A stretch of DNA of 64,000 nt from Candidatus Woesearchaeota archaeon (GTDB lineage: Archaea; Nanoarchaeota; Nanoarchaeia; Woesearchaeales; JAGVZT01), in assembly GCA_017608295.1 (NCBI GenBank), contig JAFCGF010000011.1, positions 8,212-72,211 on the forward strand, in the 5' to 3' direction. Shown here one piece after another: positions 27,546-36,635 of the stretch. The notes beneath the pieces are model-generated. The model saw nothing but the letters and a program-made list of their open reading frames with translations, made no database searches and was not told the DNA's origin. The stretch's first letter is position 1; each line of letters starts with the position of its first letter. The translations under genes and the position numbers were made by a program.

Positions 27546-28497
27546 AAAGATAGATCTCATTAAGGAAAAAATTAATTCTGCACACAGTATCCTAATTACA
27601 TCACACAAACGTCCGGATGGTGATGCAGTGGGTTCTGTACTAGGATTAGGTCTGGCTTTACAGGATTCAGGCAAAAACGTGCAAATGGTCCTGGTTGATG
27701 GCATACCGAATAATTTTTCCCACCTTATTGGAAGCGATAAAATATCCAAAAAAGTTAAATATGATTATGATATCAGCATCATTCTTGATTGTTCTGAATT
27801 AAAACGAATTGGTTTTATGATCGAAGAAGATATTATTCCTACCATCAATATTGATCATCACATAACAAACAACAATTACGCTGAGGTAAATTTAGTTGAA
27901 GTAAGTTCTCCTGCAACGGCGGAAATACTTTCAAATCTAATTACAAAAATTGGGTTAAACATAACAGCTCCAGTTGCCGAAGCACTTCTTACGGGACTAA
28001 TAACTGATACCTTAGGATTCCGAACCTGCAATATGCATGCAAAAACTTTAAGAATCGCAGCAGATTTGATGGAGAAAGGCAGCGATTTACCAACACTGTA
28101 CCGGCATGCACTCCTTAACCGGTCATATAAAGCTGCTCAATATTGGGGTGCTGGGCTTTCTACTCTCAAACTGGAAGACGGGGTTCTATGGGCAACTTTA
28201 TCCCTTGAAGATAGGAAAAGAATCGGTTATCCGGGACGAGACGACGCCGATTTGATAAACGTTCTGTCAACAGTAAATGAGGGTGATGTCGCAATCATAT
28301 TTGTTGAGCAACCCAAAGGCGCAGTTAAGGTCAGCTGGAGAGCGAAGAAAGGGATTGATGTTTCAAAAATTGCGACGATATTTGGCGGTGGAGGCCATAA
28401 ACCTGCAGCGGGAGCAGAAATCGAAGGGGAACTTGAATTTATTAAATCTGAAGTAATAACAGCAACAAGAAAGTACCTAAATAGAGATCAGTATTAA
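27538..28497 (+). CDS. nrnA: DHH/DHHA1 phosphoesterase, NrnA-like (oligoribonuclease / pAp phosphatase)
   Basis: This enzyme is probably a nanoRNase and 3'-phosphoadenosine 5'-phosphate phosphatase. The 319 residues carry the metal-binding motifs HKRPDGDAVGS, a DCSE near residue 88, the DHH motif NIDHHITN and the DHHA1 end GIDVSKIATIFGGGGHKPAAGA. The chosen ATG overlaps the rbfA stop by 8 nt. An ATG eight codons earlier is possible. The operon appears to pause here: 550 nt separate it from truB. Confidence 0.87.
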   Translation: MDEKIDLIKEKINSAHSILITSHKRPDGDAVGSVLGLGLALQDSGKNVQMVLVDGIPNNFSHLIGSDKISKKVKYDYDISIILDCSELKRIGFMIEEDIIPTINIDHHITNNNYAEVNLVEVSSPATAEILSNLITKIGLNITAPVAEALLTGLITDTLGFRTCNMHAKTLRIAADLMEKGSDLPTLYRHALLNRSYKAAQYWGAGLSTLKLEDGVLWATLSLEDRKRIGYPGRDDADLINVLSTVNEGDVAIIFVEQPKGAVKVSWRAKKGIDVSKIATIFGGGGHKPAAGAEIEGELEFIKSEVITATRKYLNRDQY

Positions 28498-29047
28498 GAA
28501 AGCATTTATTCGGGAAATAAAAGGAAACCGATAATAATATTCCATTATGTCATCTTGTGACATAATCCTTATTAATAGATCGGTTAATTTCATGAGTATC
28601 AACATCGTAATTGAAAATTCGTAATATCCAACTAATAAATTATCAGTAAGTAAGCTTAACGCAAAAATTTCATCAGAATATAAAGGGATCTGATATAAAA
28701 ATTCCTGAATACGACTGAAAAAATTTTTCCATGCAATAGTGATTGGAATGGAAATTTATTATAGATATGAACTTGAAAACACGAGAGTACAGTTTTGTGA
28801 CAAAAATTCAAATGGCGTACGTAATCTCTCATAGATTGATCCTATTATTAATAACTCAATAATTAGAAAGCTTTCTTTTAATACGCGCAATATTTCAACG
28901 TAAAGTAAGTAATAGCTGCATTGAATACCTTGAAAATGCAAATTAAATGCACTTTTTATCAACCATTTAGTAAATTAAGGTAAAATTAGGACAAATACCA
29001 AATTCTTAAGGCTAAAGATAGCCAAACCTAAACCGGGGAGAAAAATT
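28498..29047. other. 550-nt AT-rich gap between nrnA and truB
   Basis: This interrupts an otherwise tight operon. No credible gene is seen on either strand. It holds a 9-bp perfect inverted repeat at 28544-28566 and, near truB, a possible -10 TAAAAT at 28981-28986 without a clear -35. CCGGGGAGAA before the truB ATG supplies its ribosome-binding site. Confidence 0.45.
28544..28566. repeat. 9-bp perfect inverted repeat ATTATGTCA-N5-TGACATAAT
   Basis: Both arms match perfectly around TCTTG, 47 nt after the nrnA stop. There is no T-run, so it is not a classic intrinsic terminator. It may be an operator or an RNA hairpin. Confidence 0.4.
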
Positions 29048-30004
29048 ATGGATAATAACCACATTAAAAGTGTCGTATCGGGAGTCCTGGTCGTGGATAA
29101 ACCTGTTGGATTGACATCTCATGATGTCGTGCAAATCATCCGCCGAGGGACTGGAATCCGTCGAGCCGGTCACACAGGAACATTGGACCCACGAGCATCC
29201 GGTGTCCTTGTTGTCCTCATAGGACCTGCCGTAAGACTGAGTGAATTTGTATCAGCAGCTGATAAGCGATATCAAGCGACATTGCGACTGGGCACATCAA
29301 CTGATACTTATGACGCCGAAGGGCAGGTCATGCAATCTACCCCAGTAGATGACCTTTCAGAAGAGCAATTTGAAGAAACAATCAAAAAATATGAAGGTGA
29401 AATTGAACAGATTCCACCTCCTTATTCTGCTGTAAAGGTCAAAGGCCGGAAAGCGTACGAGCATGCGCGAAAAGGTGAGGAAGTAGAGTTAAAACCTCGA
29501 AAAATTAATGTTTACCATCTTGAAATTTTAGAATGGGCACCCCCAGAGACAGTCATTGATGTTTACTGCTCTTCAGGGACATATGTGCGTTCCCTGGCAA
29601 ATGACCTCGGAGATGACCTAGGTACAGGCGCATATTTAATTGGTTTACGAAGAACAAAAAGTGGCCGTTTCACGCTCAGGGACGCAGTGCCCTTAAGACA
29701 GCTTCAAGATGCCTTTCTAACCAGCGAATGGTACCGCTATTTAATTCCTGCAGCTGAAGCCCTTGGAGATTGGCCTGGTATTGAACTCGATGAAGAGCAA
29801 GTTGAAAAAGTAAGACATGGTCACAGGATATCCGCCAGCGAGGATGCAACAGAACTAATAAACCCTGAAAATCATCCATATGCTGAAGAAGGCACCGAAG
29901 GTATGATCCGAGCGATTACAGAACAGGGTGATCTCGTCGCCATTTTAAAGTATGTTGAAGAAGATCAGGAATGGCAACCGAAGAAAGTATTCTTCCAATC
30001 ATAA
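29048..30004 (+). CDS. truB: tRNA pseudouridine(55) synthase
   Basis: This enzyme makes pseudouridine 55 in the T-loop of tRNAs. The 318 residues contain VVDKPVGLTSHDVV, the catalytic motif GHTGTLDPRASGVLVV (Asp nucleophile, about residue 46), PPPYSAVKVKGRKAYEHAR, and CSSGTYVRSLANDLG. A C-terminal PUA-like region completes it. GGGGAGAA lies upstream. ribF follows after 22 nt, the usual truB-ribF pair. Confidence 0.94.
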   Translation: MDNNHIKSVVSGVLVVDKPVGLTSHDVVQIIRRGTGIRRAGHTGTLDPRASGVLVVLIGPAVRLSEFVSAADKRYQATLRLGTSTDTYDAEGQVMQSTPVDDLSEEQFEETIKKYEGEIEQIPPPYSAVKVKGRKAYEHARKGEEVELKPRKINVYHLEILEWAPPETVIDVYCSSGTYVRSLANDLGDDLGTGAYLIGLRRTKSGRFTLRDAVPLRQLQDAFLTSEWYRYLIPAAEALGDWPGIELDEEQVEKVRHGHRISASEDATELINPENHPYAEEGTEGMIRAITEQGDLVAILKYVEEDQEWQPKKVFFQS

Positions 30005-30026
30005 TAATCACAGAAATTCTTATCTA

Positions 30027-30950
30027 ATGCAGCATTTTAAGTCCTTAGATGACGTCAAATTGGACGACGTCTGGCTTACCATTGGTTCTTTTGATGGAGT
30101 ACATGAGGGGCACCAATCTATCATCCGAGATTTAACTGAAGGGGCTAAGGATGCTGGACTGCCCTCAGTCGTGATTACTTTTTTCCCTCATCCAGCGGCA
30201 ATTTTACGCGGAAAGAATTATCCATATTACCTCAGCACCCCTGAAGAAAAAGCTGATCTTTTAGAAGAACTAGGTATTGATACCTTAATTACCCACCCAT
30301 TCAACAGGAAAATCGCCAATAAGAGCGCAAACGATTTCATTCTCGATATTAAAAAATATATGAATATCCGCCACCTTCAGGTTGGATACGATTTTGCGAT
30401 GGGGAAAGACAGAGATGGGGATTTTTCCACACTACAAAATTTGGGGAAGCAAGGTGGATTCAGCGTAGAAAAAAGTCCTCCTTTAGAAGAAAGTGGTGGG
30501 TTAATTTCATCCAGTCGAATCAGGTTCTTATTAGGTGTAGGTCAAGTAGAAGAAACAGCACAACTATTAGGCAGACAATACTCGATTAATGGTCTTGTTG
30601 AAATGGGCGATCAACGAGGACGGACTCTGGGTTTCCCAACAGCGAACCTATCAGTATGGACTGAGAAGATCATACCTACTGCAGGAGTTTATGCATGTTG
30701 GGCGTATACACGCGGGAAGAGATGGGGTGCAGTAACAAATATCGGTGTTAGGCCCACATTCGAATCGTCTCCTGTACCCCCAAGAGTGGAATCCCATCTG
30801 TTTGATTTTGATGAAGATATTTATGGGGAAAGGATAATGCTCGAGTTCGCCGCACGTATCAGGGACGAGCAACGGTTTTCTTCCATTGAAGATTTGATAG
30901 CACAGATCAGGAAGGATTCAGAGACAGCCAGAAACCTCCTGTCAACTTGA
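30027..30950 (+). CDS. ribF: Bifunctional riboflavin kinase / FAD synthetase
   Basis: This enzyme converts riboflavin to FMN and then FAD. The 307 residues begin with a nucleotidyltransferase domain (TIGSFDGVHEGHQSII, with HEGH-type motif; FFPHPAAIL; ISSSRIRFLLGVG). The C-terminal kinase domain contains GRTLGFPTANLS, GVYACWAY, TNIGVRPTF and EIMLEF-like FAARIRDEQRF. The start at MQHFKSLDDV is preferred because the longer frame reads through truB. Its stop codon lies inside the -35 box of the thiamine operon promoter. Confidence 0.93.
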   Translation: MQHFKSLDDVKLDDVWLTIGSFDGVHEGHQSIIRDLTEGAKDAGLPSVVITFFPHPAAILRGKNYPYYLSTPEEKADLLEELGIDTLITHPFNRKIANKSANDFILDIKKYMNIRHLQVGYDFAMGKDRDGDFSTLQNLGKQGGFSVEKSPPLEESGGLISSSRIRFLLGVGQVEETAQLLGRQYSINGLVEMGDQRGRTLGFPTANLSVWTEKIIPTAGVYACWAYTRGKRWGAVTNIGVRPTFESSPVPPRVESHLFDFDEDIYGERIMLEFAARIRDEQRFSSIEDLIAQIRKDSETARNLLST

Positions 30951-30975
30951 CAGGTAAGACTGTAATCATTATACT
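30947..30975 (+). promoter_or_regulatory. Promoter of the thiamine operon
   Basis: A consensus TTGACA (30947-30952), exactly 17 bp, then TATACT (30970-30975). The -35 overlaps the ribF stop codon. Transcription would start near 30982, about 20 nt before the riboswitch. Confidence 0.75.
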
Positions 30976-31000
30976 TCAAGAAAATAATAACAATTTTCAG

Positions 31001-31091
31001 CACGGGGAGCCAGGAAAACTGGCTGAGAGGAGTGCGTTACGACCACTCGACCCGCGAACCTGATCCGGATAATGCCGGCGGAGGAATCGCA
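31001..31091 (+). promoter_or_regulatory. TPP riboswitch (THI element)
   Basis: The conserved core segments are present in order: GGGGAGCC, then GGCTGAGA, GACCCGCGAACCTGATC and GGATAATGCC, then GCGGAGGAA. This matches the thiamine pyrophosphate aptamer, with an ordinary variable P3 arm (GAGTGCG...CGACCACTC). It is followed by an intrinsic terminator and the thiN-thiBPQ genes. TPP is therefore expected to switch off thiamine uptake and activation. Confidence 0.93.
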
Positions 31092-31103
31092 TCATAGTCA
31101 TTC

Positions 31104-31136
31104 AAAAATCCCTCCACCTGCGGAGGGATTTTTTTT
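31104..31136 (+). terminator. Riboswitch-controlled intrinsic terminator
   Basis: AATCCCTCC / GGAGGGATT with a 6-nt loop and eight T. The 5' arm CCTCCACC (31111-31118) can instead pair with GGCGGAGG (31077-31084) inside the aptamer 3' end, 7 of 8 positions. That gives a clear antiterminator when TPP is absent. Confidence 0.85.
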
Positions 31137-31268
31137 GAGATCAAGTTGGCTGATTAATTTTTCCTGATTTAGACAAGTACAGAAGTAAAACTCAAATACA
31201 AAATTCAATATTAATGGTTCAGAAATCACTGGTCACACTCCTATGATACAAACCAAACTGACAAACTC

Positions 31269-31949
31269 ATGCATGTAACAATATTTGCTAATGGAGAATT
31301 TGCCCTGAATAAGATCAATCTCCATCCTGACACCACGATAATCGCAGCAGATGGAGGGGCTCATCACTGTTTGTGCCTTGGTCTCACTCCTGACATAATA
31401 ATTGGAGATTTTGATTCTTTATCGGAAGAAGAGATTTTGACTTTTGAAAGTAAAGGCACTACATTCTACCGATATCCATCATCCAAGGATGAGACTGATC
31501 TGGAATTAGCACTAATTTATGCCGATAAGATTGGCACAACGGAAGCAACCATATATGGTTTACTCGGCGGCCGCTGGGATATGAGTTTTTCAAACCTTAC
31601 TCTTCTCTCCTCGTCCCGTTTCGATCATATTAATTTCTTTGTTGAGACATCAAATAGCACAATCCGGTTATTACGAAATGGGATAAGGTTGACTATCCAT
31701 GGGAACCAGGATGATCGAGTATCGATTATCCCGCTCTGCCCCCACGCGTGCGGGATAACAACCATTGGTTTTGAATGGTCTCTAGAAAATGAAAATCTAG
31801 AATTTGGATCACAGCGTGGTCTAAGCAATCGTATGATTAATTCAGAAGCCCAAATCTCAATTAATTCAGGGAAACTACTCATCATCATCGATAAGGAAAA
31901 TAATTTTCAAAGTGGATATTTATCAGCAGAGTATTCAACTCAAGAATAG
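31269..31949 (+). CDS. thiN: Thiamine pyrophosphokinase
   Basis: This enzyme transfers pyrophosphate from ATP to thiamine, giving TPP. The 226 residues show IIAADGGAHHCLCLGLTPDIIIGDFDSLS, the KDETDLELAL motif and LLGGRWDMSF, where the usual 'GGxGxRxDH' is slightly altered (R-W-D-M). The C-terminal beta domain is present (LSNRMINSEAQISI). It is the first gene after the TPP riboswitch, so the assignment is well supported by context. It activates thiamine imported by the transporter encoded next. Confidence 0.9.
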   Translation: MHVTIFANGEFALNKINLHPDTTIIAADGGAHHCLCLGLTPDIIIGDFDSLSEEEILTFESKGTTFYRYPSSKDETDLELALIYADKIGTTEATIYGLLGGRWDMSFSNLTLLSSSRFDHINFFVETSNSTIRLLRNGIRLTIHGNQDDRVSIIPLCPHACGITTIGFEWSLENENLEFGSQRGLSNRMINSEAQISINSGKLLIIIDKENNFQSGYLSAEYSTQE

Positions 31950-31975
31950 GTTATCGTTTTGGAAAGGGAAACTTT

Positions 31976-33013
31976 ATGAAAAAGAAAGGACTGTTGTTAT
32001 TTTTATTCATATTTATATTATCAGCCTGTAAACCTGATATTCAAAAATCCAGGATTTTGACTGTCATGACCCATGACTCTTTTTCAGTTTCCGAAGATTT
32101 AATCAGGGCCTTCGAAGAAGAAAATAACCTTGAGGTAAAGTTTCTTAAAGCCGGTGACACAGGTACAGCACTTAATAAAGCAATACTTTCGAAAAATTCC
32201 CCACTAGCGGATGTTTTCTACGGCGTTGATAATACATTTCTAAGTCGAGCGTTAGAGGAAAACATATTCGAACCCTATAAATCCGAATTCATATCCGAAA
32301 TTCCGGAAAAGTTCATTCTTGATCCTGAATATCATGCCTTACCGGTTGATTACGGGGATATTTGTTTTAATTATGATGTGGTTTTCTTCAAAGAAAATGA
32401 TATTCCACAAATCAATTCGCTTGATGACTTACTTAAACCAGAATATAAAGATTTAATTGTGCTGCAAAACCCGGCAACTTCGTCTCCAGGTTTAGGATTT
32501 CTTTTTTTGACGATCAGCCAATATGGAGACCCTGGATATCTTGAATTCTGGGAAGGTTTGATCAAGAATAATGTCAAGGTGGTAAATGATTGGGAATCAG
32601 CTTATTATTCGGAATTCAGCCGCTGGGGGGGAACCCGTCCTATTGTCCTATCTTACAGTTCAAGCCCGCCTTTTGAAGTAATCTTCGCTGAGGAACCGAT
32701 CGATAAACCCCCGACCAAAGCCATTACCAGTGCTGGTACCTGCTACCGCCAGATTGAATTCGTAGGGATACTCAAGGGAACAAAGAACCGAGATCTCGCG
32801 GAGAATTTTGTTGATTTCATGCTCTCAACAAAATTCCAGGAAGACATCCCTTTACAGATGTATGTATTTCCTGTAAATCAAACCGCAATTCTTGACGAAA
32901 CTTTCGTAAAATATTTGGAAGTACCTGAATCCCCTGCAATGCTCGATTCAGCTGAGATTGCTGCCCATAGAGAAGATTGGATTAGAACCTGGACTGATTC
33001 AGTACTCAGGTAA
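31976..33013 (+). CDS. thiB: Thiamine ABC transporter substrate-binding lipoprotein
   Basis: This 345-residue extracellular binding protein has a lipoprotein signal peptide (LLLFLFIFILSAC, lipid-anchored Cys near residue 18). The mature domain is of the TbpA/ThiB type: LTVMTHDSFSVSEDLIRAFEEE, then VFYGVDNTFLSRAL, LPVDYGDICFNYD, and VLSYSSSPPFEV. It captures thiamine or its phosphates for ThiP/ThiQ. AAAGGGAAAC precedes the ATG. Confidence 0.9.
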   Translation: MKKKGLLLFLFIFILSACKPDIQKSRILTVMTHDSFSVSEDLIRAFEEENNLEVKFLKAGDTGTALNKAILSKNSPLADVFYGVDNTFLSRALEENIFEPYKSEFISEIPEKFILDPEYHALPVDYGDICFNYDVVFFKENDIPQINSLDDLLKPEYKDLIVLQNPATSSPGLGFLFLTISQYGDPGYLEFWEGLIKNNVKVVNDWESAYYSEFSRWGGTRPIVLSYSSSPPFEVIFAEEPIDKPPTKAITSAGTCYRQIEFVGILKGTKNRDLAENFVDFMLSTKFQEDIPLQMYVFPVNQTAILDETFVKYLEVPESPAMLDSAEIAAHREDWIRTWTDSVLR

Positions 33014-33107
33014 TAATACCCTTGCCAGAACGCCACATGAAGGTCCTAAAACATGTGAACTTGTAACTAAGAGACATTTTAATAAAGCCTGGACTTCATA
33101 TTTTCTT

Positions 33108-34811
33108 ATGAAAAAAAACTGCACCTCGCTCGCCTTGTGGATTATTCCGATTGGTTTTCTTTCAATCTTCTTATTCTTCCCTCTCCTCAGCATATTGAAG
33201 TTAAGTTTCACAAGGGGTGGCGATGGCATTCTACCAATTTTCCAAGAAATATTCGAATCGCAATCCCTACGAAGGGTGCTGCTATTTACAATTTGGCAAG
33301 CGACGTTATCCACAATCCTCACCCTATTGCTCGGTTTACCAGGAGCTTATTTAATCGCCAGATTCAAATTTCCTGGGAAATCATTGATTCGAGCAATGAC
33401 AGGGGTTCCATTTGTCCTGCCAACGCTTGTGGTTGCCGCTAGCTTCAATGCACTTCTAGGTCAGAATGGGTTGATCAACCAATTATTAATGGCATTGTTC
33501 GATTTACCTAATCCGCCCATCGAATTCATCCATACATTCTCCGCCATTATATTAGCTCACATTTTCTACAACACAACTATTGTCCTGCGAATGGTAGGGG
33601 ATTTTTGGTCAAATCTTGATCCTAAACTTGGAAAAGCTGCCCAAAGCCTGGGTGCAAACCGCTGGCAGACATTGAAGACAATTACTTTACCTTTATTGGC
33701 TCCGGTAATTACAGCAGCTGCGCTACTGGTGTTCATATTTGATTTTACGTCTTTTGGAGTTATCCTGATACTCGGGGGTCCACGGTTCTCAACCCTTGAA
33801 GTTGAAATCTATTATCAAACAATAAGCCTATTCAACCTCCCATTAGCCGCAGGGCTTTCAATTATCCAAATTGGATGCAGCCTGGCAATGACCTGGGTAT
33901 ACACAAGATTATCCAACCGGATCAACAGACCACTGACAAAGCGCGCCCGACTACATACCCAAAAACCATTAAACACCTGGAGGAATCGAATCCTAGCGAT
34001 TGTAATTCTCGGAATACTTATAATTACCCTACTATCACCACTCGTGGCATTGGCATCCCAATCAATTTATTCTCTTGAAAATCGGCGAGATCGGGAGGGT
34101 GTGGTTACACGTGGTTTTACCCTAGCGTACTATAAAGAATTATTCCGGAATAGACAGACATCATTGTTCTATGTCAAACCCGCAACATCAATAGGGATTT
34201 CAATGGGGAATGCTGCTATAACCGTTGTCTTTTCATTAATCGTGGCTACCCCAGCAGCATGGGCTCTTGCTATGGACAGTGAATCTTTAATTAGCAAGTT
34301 ATTAGATCCTATTATAATGCTGCCTCTTGGGACATCCGCAGTCACGTTAGGGTTAGGTTTTATCATTGCGTTCGCCAAACCACCCCTCGACCTGAGATCC
34401 TCCCCAATTTTGCTTCCAATTGCTCATACCCTGGTGGCTTTTCCATTTGTTGTCCGAAGTCTAACACCTGCCCTGCGGAGTATAAACCCCCGGCTTAGGC
34501 AGGCAGCAGCCGTTTTAGGTGCATCTCCAAGGGAGGTCCTCCTTGAAATTGATCTGCCATTAATTGGAAGAGCATTATTAGTTGCAGCAAGTTTTGCATT
34601 TACTATTTCACTCGGAGAGTTTGGGGCCACTGCTCTAATTTCCAGACCGGAATATCCTACGATTCCGATTGTAATCTACCGGCTTCTAGGTCGTCCAGGG
34701 GGTTTGAATTATGGCCAGGCACTCGCGTTATCGACAATAATGATGGGTATAACAATTTCAGGAATGCTGGCGATTGAACGGTTTCGAATTGGCGAAATTG
34801 GAGAATTTTAA
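33108..34811 (+). CDS. thiP: Thiamine ABC transporter permease (fused two-domain)
   Basis: This integral membrane protein of 567 residues has two homologous permease halves and about 12 helices. Each half has an EAA loop that docks the ATPase: AAQSLGANRWQTLKTITLPLL and AAAVLGASPREVLLEIDLPLI. The start at MKKNCTSLALW is the first ATG before a membrane helix. A longer frame from 32958 overlaps thiB and adds a hydrophilic stretch, so it is not preferred. No strong ribosome-binding site is visible, so the start is uncertain. Confidence 0.85.
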   Translation: MKKNCTSLALWIIPIGFLSIFLFFPLLSILKLSFTRGGDGILPIFQEIFESQSLRRVLLFTIWQATLSTILTLLLGLPGAYLIARFKFPGKSLIRAMTGVPFVLPTLVVAASFNALLGQNGLINQLLMALFDLPNPPIEFIHTFSAIILAHIFYNTTIVLRMVGDFWSNLDPKLGKAAQSLGANRWQTLKTITLPLLAPVITAAALLVFIFDFTSFGVILILGGPRFSTLEVEIYYQTISLFNLPLAAGLSIIQIGCSLAMTWVYTRLSNRINRPLTKRARLHTQKPLNTWRNRILAIVILGILIITLLSPLVALASQSIYSLENRRDREGVVTRGFTLAYYKELFRNRQTSLFYVKPATSIGISMGNAAITVVFSLIVATPAAWALAMDSESLISKLLDPIIMLPLGTSAVTLGLGFIIAFAKPPLDLRSSPILLPIAHTLVAFPFVVRSLTPALRSINPRLRQAAAVLGASPREVLLEIDLPLIGRALLVAASFAFTISLGEFGATALISRPEYPTIPIVIYRLLGRPGGLNYGQALALSTIMMGITISGMLAIERFRIGEIGEF

Positions 34812-34831
34812 TCCTGAACTAGCATTGAAGA

Positions 34832-35908
34832 ATGGATAACCTTATGAAGGGTCTACAGGTAGCAAACGTTTCAAAATCCTACCAGACAACACAAGCTCTG
34901 CGTGATGTCTCATTTGATGTGCAAGTTGGTGATATTGTTGCGGTGCTAGGTCCTAGCGGATGTGGGAAATCAACGCTGTTATCAATCATTGCAGGATTGG
35001 AAATTCCAGATCGCGGAGAAATTCTTTGGAATGGAAAGTCCCAAAACAATATTCCTCCACATGAGCGGAATTTTGGATTAATGTTCCAAGACTATATGCT
35101 TTTCCCCCATAAGAATGTATCCAATAATGTGGCTTTTGGATTAGAAATGCGAGGATGGGAGAAGGAAAAGGTAAATGAACGGGTCAGTGAAGTTCTAGAA
35201 TTTGTCGGTATACCTAATTATGGATTTCGAAGGATATCCACTCTGTCAGGTGGAGAACAACAAAGAACTGCATTGGCTCGATCTCTTGCTCCCAGCCCCC
35301 GGTTATTATTACTCGATGAACCAATCAGTTCCCTCGATCGAACTCTGCGAGAACGCCTATTGAGAGATTTATCTGAAATTTTAAAAAGCATGAACCAGAC
35401 TGCCTTATATGTAACCCATGATCAAGAGGAAGCATTCGCCCTGGCTGATGAAATCGTGGTTATGAATGAGGGGCAAATTGTTCAGGTTGGAACTCCCGAG
35501 GAAATTTATATCAAACCAAAAACCGAGTTTATTGCACAATTCCTTGGTTTCAGGAATATCTTCACGGTTGAAATTAATGAAAATCAAATTCAATCTCCTA
35601 TCGGATTTATTCCAATAGGAGATATTGATAAGATTGACCTTAATACTATTGATCAAATTGATGGAAACAAATACCGGATATTAATCCGTCCTGATGTTAT
35701 GAGCGAATATAAAACTCGTAGAAAAATCTACACGATGGATTGCAATATTCTGGAGCGTTCGTTTCGCGGAAGCCTTTGCCAATTAAGTGTTATGGTTGAA
35801 AATTATCAACTCAGGTTTGATATCCAATCGAGTTCAACAATTCCAAAACCTGGAGAGCGTATGAAATTATTTTACTCACCTGAAGAAGCTATCCACATCT
35901 TCGAGTAA
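34832..35908 (+). CDS. thiQ: Thiamine ABC transporter ATP-binding protein
   Basis: This is the nucleotide-binding subunit powering ThiP. The 358 residues carry Walker A GPSGCGKST (about residue 44), the Q-loop MFQDYMLFPH, signature LSGGEQQR, Walker B LLLLDEP and the switch His in VTHDQEEAF. A C-terminal TOBE-like domain (about 240-358) makes it longer than the classic E. coli ThiQ and closer to the PotA/FbpC type. Substrate assignment rests on the operon. Confidence 0.88.
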   Translation: MDNLMKGLQVANVSKSYQTTQALRDVSFDVQVGDIVAVLGPSGCGKSTLLSIIAGLEIPDRGEILWNGKSQNNIPPHERNFGLMFQDYMLFPHKNVSNNVAFGLEMRGWEKEKVNERVSEVLEFVGIPNYGFRRISTLSGGEQQRTALARSLAPSPRLLLLDEPISSLDRTLRERLLRDLSEILKSMNQTALYVTHDQEEAFALADEIVVMNEGQIVQVGTPEEIYIKPKTEFIAQFLGFRNIFTVEINENQIQSPIGFIPIGDIDKIDLNTIDQIDGNKYRILIRPDVMSEYKTRRKIYTMDCNILERSFRGSLCQLSVMVENYQLRFDIQSSSTIPKPGERMKLFYSPEEAIHIFE

Positions 35909-36040
35909 TGATAACTCGACAGAACTCAAATCTATCGGATCAGATTAATCTCCATAAATGCTTATAAATTAAACCCCAAAATATAGGACCCCCCAATCCT
36001 TTAATCCTCAAATCAAGTGATTGACTTCAATATAGAAAAA

Positions 36041-36268
36041 TCAAACCTGGCCAATTGATGATAATAATGACCAGCCAAGGTCTTCTAAAATTAGGTCACC
36101 ACCTGTGTTCCACAACCAGACTAATCCTAGAATTGTGATGATACAGCAACATAGCAGGACAACGGCTACAACTGCCACGATTATCCATACCGTATTGTTG
36201 CGTTTCTTCTCAACTGGTTCCTCAAATCCTTCATCTACCTGTCCTGTTTCACCAAAATCTTCAGCCAT
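36041..36268 (-). CDS. Small single-pass membrane protein with a CCC-containing helix
   Basis: This 75-residue protein has an acidic N-terminus (EDFGETGQVDEGFEEPVEKK) and one membrane helix (about residues 26-51) containing three consecutive cysteines (LLCCCII). A short C-terminal tail follows. The start is well supported by GAGGAGA upstream; a TATAAT at 36356-36361 on the same strand may be its -10. I do not recognise a family. It stands alone between convergent and divergent neighbours. Confidence 0.6.
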   Translation of the reverse strand: MAEDFGETGQVDEGFEEPVEKKRNNTVWIIVAVVAVVLLCCCIITILGLVWLWNTGGDLILEDLGWSLLSSIGQV

Positions 36269-36635
36269 GATGTATCTCCTCTATTAGACAATTTCATGTT
36301 TAATGAATGTTTGGTTTGGATAAATCGGTTTCCATTAAATAATGAATTGTGACCTATTATAGAATATAACTTGAAAATAATTAACGCCTATCTTTATAAA
36401 TAATCAATAAAAGAGAAAAGTGGTCTGTCAAGAGTGATTAGATAATTTGTGATTTTGGATGAGGGAATAAGTTCTAGTAAAGACAAGGTAGAGATCCTTC
36501 ATTCCGCTCCCGAAAAAGATAGGGATGATATGCGCTCCATTCAGGATGACGTTTTTAAGAATGATGTATGACAGGCCAATAGTTTGTTTTTATTTGTACT
36601 CAAATGGACATATAATCAATTTATTATTCTCAAGA
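36269..36635. other. Gap with a repeat-like segment
   Basis: No gene is seen. Around 36491-36550 the phrases GAGATCCTTCATTCCGCTCC and TGCGCTCCATTCAGGATGAC resemble the dispersed 'GAGATCCTTCGC...CTCAGGATGAC' intergenic repeat I recall from several bacterial genomes. A remnant copy is suspected. Confidence 0.3.
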
